A stretch of 12,006 bases of DNA from Thiotrichales bacterium (GTDB lineage: Bacteria; Pseudomonadota; Gammaproteobacteria; JAAZVR01): positions 1 to 12,006 of the forward strand of contig JAAZVR010000021.1 of assembly GCA_018623305.1 (NCBI GenBank). The letters run 5' to 3'. Shown one piece after another: positions 7,776 to 12,006 of this stretch. The notes beneath the pieces are model-generated. The model was not told where the DNA came from. It worked only from the letters and a program-made list of their open reading frames with translations, and did no database searches. Each line of letters begins with the position of its first letter. Position 1 is the first letter of the stretch. The position numbers were made by a program, and so were the translations under genes.

Positions 7776-9143
7776 GTGAGTCATTGGCTGTCTTTGTTTT
7801 TGGGTGCAGTGTCTGCACTCGCTTTCGCGCCTTTTGAATGGCGTTTCATGATTTTGATTGGTTTGGTGCCTTTGGCTCTGAGCTGGTATCGACAAACCCC
7901 GCGTCAAGCATGGCGAACGGGGTTTTTCTTTGGTTTGGGTTTGTTTGGTGTCGGAGCACACTGGATCTACAGCTCTATGACCTACATGGGTTTTCCATGG
8001 CTTCTTATTATTCCAATTACTCTTTTATTTATTGTTGTGATGGCTGCTTTTATCGGCTTGACAGGCTGGTTGGGTGCGCAAACGCTCTTGAAGCGTAGCC
8101 CTGTCCTTTGGTTTGTCGGATTTTTACCTTTAGTGTGGTTAGGGATGGAGCTGTTTAAAGGTTCTTTCTTGCATGGTTTTCCGTGGCTTGAGGTGGGCTA
8201 TACAACATTAGATACGCCTTTCGTGAATTGGGCGCCTTGGCTTGGTAGCTATGGTCTTGGCTGGTTGGTGCTTGTTTTGGCAGGGCTTGTGGCTATTTTG
8301 GTTCGATCATCGCAGTCTTGGCCTTGGGTTTCGGTCAGTCTGGCTGTTTTGATTGGCTTGAGTGCTTGGGTTGAGAGATATCATGAACCTGTTTATCCTG
8401 ACAGGCCTCTGCAATTTGCAGTGGTGCAGGCAGGTGTCGATCAAGCCGATAAATGGCAAGCGGATAAGCTGAAAATGATTGTGGATCGCTATATGGAGAT
8501 GTCTCAGCCTTATTTGGGTGAGGTGGATGCAATTTTGTGGCCAGAGACCGCTTTGCCGACGTTTTGGGATAATTTAGATGCATATATGATGCCTTTTATC
8601 CTAGAAGCGCAAGAAAAAGGGACACACATTATTTCAGGTGTTCCCGTGCGGGATGAGAGCGGTCGTTATTACAACAGTGTGATGGATTTAACGACAGGTC
8701 AGCGTTATGACAAACATCGTTTGGTGCCTTTCAGTGAATATTACCCGTTGGGCGATGTGCTTTCCGTGGTTGCTGACTGGATGGCGATACCAATGTCTTC
8801 GTTTTCGCCAGGCAGTGTTGTACAACCTGTTTTTGAAGTGAAAGGAGAAAAAGTGGGTGTGACGGTGTGCTACGAAATCGCTTTTTCTACTGAGGTTAAA
8901 AAAGCTTTGCCACATGCTTCAGTGTTATTTAATTTCAGTAATGAAGCTTGGTTCAAAGGCACGTATGAACCGGCTCAACTCCTTGAGATGGCTCGAATGA
9001 GGGCGATTGAATCTGGTCGAACGGTGATTCGTGCTAACACTGGATACAGTGCGTATATTGCGCCCAACTCAAGAGTAATCAGCTCAAATCGCGAATTTAA
9101 TCAAAAGGTAATTCTTTTTAATATCTCTAACCGTGCAAAATAA
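7776..9143 (+). CDS. lnt: Apolipoprotein N-acyltransferase Lnt, C-terminally short
   Basis: Lnt is the inner-membrane enzyme that adds the third acyl chain to lipoproteins before Lol export. About seven hydrophobic segments fill residues 1-200, followed by the nitrilase-like periplasmic domain (about 210-450). The catalytic triad is intact: Glu257 in WPETALP, Lys313 in YDKHRLVPF and Cys365 in VCYEIAF. NFSNEAWF (386-393) and MARMRAIESGR (405-415) are also conserved. The protein stops at 455 residues with NISNRAK, whereas E. coli Lnt (about 510) continues with a TPYxRxGNW-like stretch and a final membrane helix; both are absent here. The start is GTG, two bases after the ybeX stop, with no good Shine-Dalgarno, so translation is probably coupled. 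The missing tail borders a decayed chemoreceptor gene. Whether the enzyme is fully active cannot be told from sequence. Confidence 0.93.
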   Translation: MSHWLSLFLGAVSALAFAPFEWRFMILIGLVPLALSWYRQTPRQAWRTGFFFGLGLFGVGAHWIYSSMTYMGFPWLLIIPITLLFIVVMAAFIGLTGWLGAQTLLKRSPVLWFVGFLPLVWLGMELFKGSFLHGFPWLEVGYTTLDTPFVNWAPWLGSYGLGWLVLVLAGLVAILVRSSQSWPWVSVSLAVLIGLSAWVERYHEPVYPDRPLQFAVVQAGVDQADKWQADKLKMIVDRYMEMSQPYLGEVDAILWPETALPTFWDNLDAYMMPFILEAQEKGTHIISGVPVRDESGRYYNSVMDLTTGQRYDKHRLVPFSEYYPLGDVLSVVADWMAIPMSSFSPGSVVQPVFEVKGEKVGVTVCYEIAFSTEVKKALPHASVLFNFSNEAWFKGTYEPAQLLEMARMRAIESGRTVIRANTGYSAYIAPNSRVISSNREFNQKVILFNISNRAK

Positions 9144-9215
9144 ACCTGTAAACCTAATTTTTTTGTTTTTATAAAAATGTATTGGACTTGTATAAAAGGC
9201 CATCTAGTGGAAGCT

Positions 9216-10107
9216 ATGTTTTAAGATTTATCTCTTAAGAAAAAGTTGGTATCGGGATTTGTTTTATCTGCAATTATTCCGTTTGCTGTGATTTCTGTCA
9301 TCGCTGAGCAAATGGCAGCGGATTCTTTGCAAGAAAGTAATATGGCCATTTTGGAAGCGGCAAATCAAGCAAAGTCTCATGAACTTTCAGCATACTTTAC
9401 AACGATAGAAAAACAAGCAGTGACAACGGCATTGAATCCAGTCACTCAAGATGCGGTTAACTTGTTTGACCAGACTTTTTCAGAGCAATCATATTTCTTG
9501 GGTAATTTAGGCGATGACCGAGTAGCAGTTGAGAATTACTGGCGCAATCAGTTTGGTCAAGAATAAAAAACTCAGAATCAGCGAGACTTTGACGTGTCTA
9601 GCTATGTTGGCAATATGATGCAATCTATGCTACCAACCATCCTTGGCTTAATAAGTTTCTGAGTGATTTTGGTTTTTACAACATCTTCTTGGTGAACAAC
9701 CAAGGTGTGATTGTTTACACAGTTTTTAAAGAGTTGGATTATGCGAAGTCGTTGGAGACGGGCCTTGGAAAGATACAGGCATTGCTGAAGCATACCGTGC
9801 GTCTAAGCAGCTAAAACCAGGCCAAGTGGTTTGGGATGATTTGAAATTGCGTGCGCCTTCTTATGACGCCCCTGCAGGCTTTATTGCAACGCCAATCGCG
9901 AATGCGAATCAGCTTAGTGCTCAAGTCAACCACTTTAAGCTATCGGGTTCGTCATCATCGAAGTCGGCTCCTGTCGCTAAGGCCTCTAATGAGTCTAAGC
10001 CTGAGCCAGCTCCGGTGAAAACGGAGTCTAAACCTGATGTTGCTCCGGCTTCTGCGAAAAAGCAAGATGCGGATGAATGGGCTGAGTTCTGGTTAATAGC
10101 TCGTTGA
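9216..10107 (+). pseudogene. Methyl-accepting chemotaxis protein, decayed and internally deleted
   Basis: Pieces of one chemoreceptor can be read across three frames. The ATG at 9216, preceded by GTGGAAG (9207-9213), meets a TAA at 9222. The same frame then gives a first membrane helix (LVSGFVLSAIIPFAVISVIA, from 9246) and part of a Cache-like sensor up to a TAA at 9564, and continues to SSYVG near 9611. A one-base loss moves the frame to 9614 (YDAIYATNHPWLNKFLSDFG and FLVNNQGVIVYTVFKELD). A second one-base loss at 9762/9763 moves it to GPWKDTGIAEAYRA, ending at AGFIATPI near 9897. There the sensor joins NQLSAQVNHFKL, the end of an MCP signalling domain, so membrane helix 2, HAMP and nearly all of the kinase-control domain are missing. 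A Pro/Ser/Lys-rich tail ends in EWAEF, then WLIAR and TGA. No functional receptor can be made. The strand, family and breaks are seen; the original length is inferred. Confidence 0.88.
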
Positions 10108-10115
10108 TTCTAGTT

Positions 10116-10147
10116 AAGCCTTGGGTCGTGTGATTCAAGGCTTTTTT
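10116..10147 (+). terminator. Intrinsic terminator after the chemoreceptor remnant
   Basis: AAGCCTTG (10116-10123) pairs with CAAGGCTT (10136-10143) around a 12-base loop, followed by a T-run at 10142-10147. It lies just after the remnant's last stop and separates it, and any transcript from lnt, from the GAPDH-arsJ pair. The 8-bp perfect stem makes it a strong candidate. Confidence 0.85.
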
Positions 10148-10189
10148 GTTTTTAAGTCATATAAATGTCATCTATTGAAATACGAGTTT

Positions 10190-10198
10190 TGATATATT
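10190..10198 (+). promoter_or_regulatory. Possible extended -10 promoter of the GAPDH-arsJ pair
   Basis: TGATATATT at 10190-10198 fits the extended -10 pattern TGnTATAAT with one mismatch. Transcription would begin near 10205, leaving a short leader that holds the Shine-Dalgarno TGAGGAG (10214-10220). A TTGAAA at 10175-10180 is too close (12 bases) to act as a normal -35. No clear ArsR-type palindrome was found around it. Confidence 0.35.
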
Positions 10199-10225
10199 TG
10201 GCAAAACTAAAATTGAGGAGCCAGC

Positions 10226-11245
10226 ATGATTCGAGTTGCGATTAATGGATTTGGCCGTATGGGTCGTTTGGGTTTGCGTCAGGCCTTTGATTGGGAAGGC
10301 ATTGAGTTTGTGCATATCAATGAAATTGCGACGGATGCCATCGGTTCTGCGCATTTGTTGAATTTTGATTCCGCGCACGGTCGCTGGTCGCATAAAGCTC
10401 AAGCGCAAGGCGATTCGATTGTGATTAAAGGCCATACCATCGGTTATTCATCATGTGCGGCGATTGAGGATTTTGATTGGGGCGCCTTGAATGTGGATAT
10501 TGTGCTGGAATGTACGGGCGTATTCCGTAATCGAGAACAGGTTCAGCCGTATTTCGATCAAGGTGTGAAGCAAGTGATTGTGGCGGCGCCATTTAAAGAA
10601 GGCGTGAAAAATCTGTTGATGGGCATCAATGATGATGAGTTTGTTGCAGGTGAAGACTCATTGATTACAGCGGCTTCGTGTACGACTAACTGCATTGCGC
10701 CTGTGATTAAGGTTTTACATGAGCATGTGGGTATTTCACACGGTTGTATTACGACGATGCACGACCGCACCAACACGCAAAAAGTGGTTGATCACGGGCA
10801 TAAAGATTTGCGTCGAGCGCGTTCGAGCTTTGAATCATTGATTCCGACTTCGACGGGTTCGGCTTCTGCGATTGGAACAATTTTCCCTGAATTGAATGGG
10901 CGTTTGGATGGCATTGCGGTGCGTGTACCGTTTATGAATGCGTCACTGACGGATTTGGTGATGGAGATGAATCGTCCTGTGACGGTGGAAGAAATTAATG
11001 GTTTGTTTAAAGAGGCCTCAGAAACGTATTTGAAAGACATTTTGGGCTATGAGGAATTGCCTTTGGTGTCGGTGGATTATGAAGGTGAGACGTGTTCATC
11101 GGTGATTGATGCACAATCCACGCGCGTGATCAACGGTACTCAGGTGAAAGTGTTGGCGTGGTATGACAATGAAATTGGTTATATGCAGCGCATGATGGAA
11201 TTGGCGATGAAAGTCGGTCGAGAAAATCAGGTGGCAGGGATTTAA
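10226..11245 (+). CDS. ArsJ-associated glyceraldehyde-3-phosphate dehydrogenase
   Basis: This type I GAPDH can use arsenate in place of phosphate, yielding 1-arseno-3-phosphoglycerate, the substrate of ArsJ. The N-terminal NAD-binding motif is INGFGRMGR (6-14). The active site is ASCTTNC with Cys152, and His179 in TTMHDRTNTQ completes the catalytic pair. HKDLRRAR (192-199) and WYDNEIGY (312-319) are conserved. The 339 residues are full length. The stretches EFVHINE, SAHLLNFDSAHGRW and THDRTNTQ-like MHDRTNTQ resemble the ArsJ-linked subfamily rather than the housekeeping enzyme. TGAGGAG at 10214-10220 is a strong Shine-Dalgarno five bases from the ATG. The next gene, arsJ, starts three bases after its stop, which strongly supports the arsenate role. 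A glycolytic or gluconeogenic role cannot be excluded by sequence alone. Confidence 0.92.
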   Translation: MIRVAINGFGRMGRLGLRQAFDWEGIEFVHINEIATDAIGSAHLLNFDSAHGRWSHKAQAQGDSIVIKGHTIGYSSCAAIEDFDWGALNVDIVLECTGVFRNREQVQPYFDQGVKQVIVAAPFKEGVKNLLMGINDDEFVAGEDSLITAASCTTNCIAPVIKVLHEHVGISHGCITTMHDRTNTQKVVDHGHKDLRRARSSFESLIPTSTGSASAIGTIFPELNGRLDGIAVRVPFMNASLTDLVMEMNRPVTVEEINGLFKEASETYLKDILGYEELPLVSVDYEGETCSSVIDAQSTRVINGTQVKVLAWYDNEIGYMQRMMELAMKVGRENQVAGI

Positions 11246-11248
11246 GCG

Positions 11249-12006
11249 ATGAATTCAACTCAGCAATACATGATTGTGACGGGCAACTATTGGGCGTTTA
11301 CGCTGACCGATGGGGCTTTGCGTATGTTGGTGTTGCTGTATTTTTACCAGATGGGCTACAGTCCGCTTGAATTGGCGATGCTGTTTTTGTTTTATGAATT
11401 CTTTGGGATTGTGACGAATTTATTCGGGGGTTGGCTGGGTGCGCGTGCAGGGCTGAATGTCACCATGAATATAGGCCTTGCGATACAAATAGCTGCGCTT
11501 CTGATGTTGACCGTGCCAGCTGAATGGCTCGGAGTGCTCTATGTAATGATTGCGCAGGCCTTGTCGGGGATTGCGAAAGACCTGAATAAAATGAGCGCAA
11601 AAAGCTCGGTGAAAAATTTAACCTCCGATGCTTCGGGTGGTTTATATCGCTGGGTGGCGGCTTTGACGGGGTCGAAAAATGCACTCAAAGGCGTGGGCTT
11701 TTTTATGGGCGCCTTTTTGCTTGAAGCGGTCGGTTTTACGAATGCGATGTGGGTGATGATTGCCTTGCTTTCGGTGGCATTGATGGTGTCTTTGTTGAAG
11801 CTCGATGGTTCGCTCGGTAAGGCAAAAAACAAGCCGAAATTTGCGCAGATGTTTTCGCATTCACAGGCGATTAATGGTTTGTCAGCGGCGCGTTTTTTCT
11901 TGTTTGGCGCGCGAGATGTCTGGTTTGTGGTGGCCTTGCCTGTGTTCGCCGCGAGTGTGTTGGGCTGGTCGCATACTCAAATCGGTATGTTTATGGCGAC
12001 GTGGAT
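11249..12006 (+). CDS. arsJ: ArsJ, organoarsenical efflux permease (3' end outside window)
   Basis: The first 252 codons of a major-facilitator membrane protein are present; ArsJ is about 400-410 residues, so roughly 60 percent is seen. It exports 1-arseno-3-phosphoglycerate, which falls apart to arsenate outside the cell. ArsJ hallmarks are VTGNYWAFTLTDGALRMLVL (10-29), FLFYEFFGIVTNLFGGWLGA (46-65), the loop ALSGIAKDLNKMSAKSSVK (104-122) and LTGSKNALKGVGFFMGA (139-155). Hydrophobic membrane segments lie near 11-33, 40-62, 72-90, 94-109, 145-162, 165-184 and 215-239. AGGGA at 11236-11240, inside the end of the GAPDH gene, is a well-placed Shine-Dalgarno. The three-base gap to the GAPDH gene shows a two-gene operon. 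The reading frame is open to the right edge. Confidence 0.95.
   Translation, partial: MNSTQQYMIVTGNYWAFTLTDGALRMLVLLYFYQMGYSPLELAMLFLFYEFFGIVTNLFGGWLGARAGLNVTMNIGLAIQIAALLMLTVPAEWLGVLYVMIAQALSGIAKDLNKMSAKSSVKNLTSDASGGLYRWVAALTGSKNALKGVGFFMGAFLLEAVGFTNAMWVMIALLSVALMVSLLKLDGSLGKAKNKPKFAQMFSHSQAINGLSAARFFLFGARDVWFVVALPVFAASVLGWSHTQIGMFMATW

Noticed and set aside
9141..9180. Terminator for the lnt operon at the T-rich stretch
   Set aside because: The T-runs have no G+C-rich stem before them; AAACCT occurs twice as a direct repeat, not as an inverted one.
9246..9566. A free-standing small membrane protein of about 106 residues
   Set aside because: Its sequence continues in the same frame past the stop and then in other frames as a chemoreceptor sensor domain, so it is the first fragment of a pseudogene.
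9895..9909. Tandem repeat GCGAAT x2
   Set aside because: Two copies only, and they encode the Ala-Asn pairs usual near the end of an MCP signalling domain.
9826..10107. A separate small Pro/Lys-rich protein
   Set aside because: The same frame is open and matches sensor-domain sequence from 9763 onward, and its end is an MCP tail; the ATG at 9826 is an internal codon of the remnant.
10144..10213. ArsR operator before the GAPDH gene
   Set aside because: The region is A+T-rich but I found no convincing inverted repeat overlapping the putative promoter.

Overview
The window reads as ordinary chromosome of a gammaproteobacterium with moderate G+C. The order miaB-ybeZ-ybeY-ybeX-lnt is the conserved gammaproteobacterial arrangement, and ThiI is the long form with a rhodanese tail. 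The protein sequences resemble sulfur-oxidising Thiomicrospira/Hydrogenovibrio-type bacteria. That placement is from memory of such proteins, not from a search, so treat the genus as tentative.

Layout: (1) 1-1593, minus strand: metX followed by the start of metW, overlapping by ATGA, for methionine biosynthesis; metW runs off the left edge. (2) 1653-3166, plus strand: thiI, divergent from metX across a 59-bp gap with a probable promoter, closed by a strong intrinsic terminator. (3) 3167-3979: a small ATP-dependent DNA ligase with a signal peptide (Lig E type), whose ATG directly follows the terminator T-run. (4) 4048-9143: miaB, ybeZ (PhoH-like ATPase), ybeY (endoribonuclease), ybeX (CorC-like CBS protein) and lnt (apolipoprotein N-acyltransferase), tightly packed or overlapping, so probably one operon for tRNA modification, rRNA/ribosome maintenance and envelope lipoprotein maturation. 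(5) 9216-10147: a decayed methyl-accepting chemotaxis protein gene with stops, two single-base frameshifts and a large internal deletion, ending at an intrinsic terminator. (6) 10226-12006: a GAPDH gene followed three bases later by arsJ, which is cut by the right edge. This pair is the known arsenate-detoxification module: the GAPDH makes 1-arseno-3-phosphoglycerate and ArsJ exports it.

The parts worth a second look are the arsenate module beside a chemoreceptor fossil, the Lnt that lacks the usual C-terminal membrane helix right next to that fossil, the exported ligase whose start abuts a terminator, and an Arg in MetX that points to succinyl-CoA rather than acetyl-CoA. I found no wholly new system. 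No tRNA, rRNA, CRISPR array, insertion sequence or integrase was seen.
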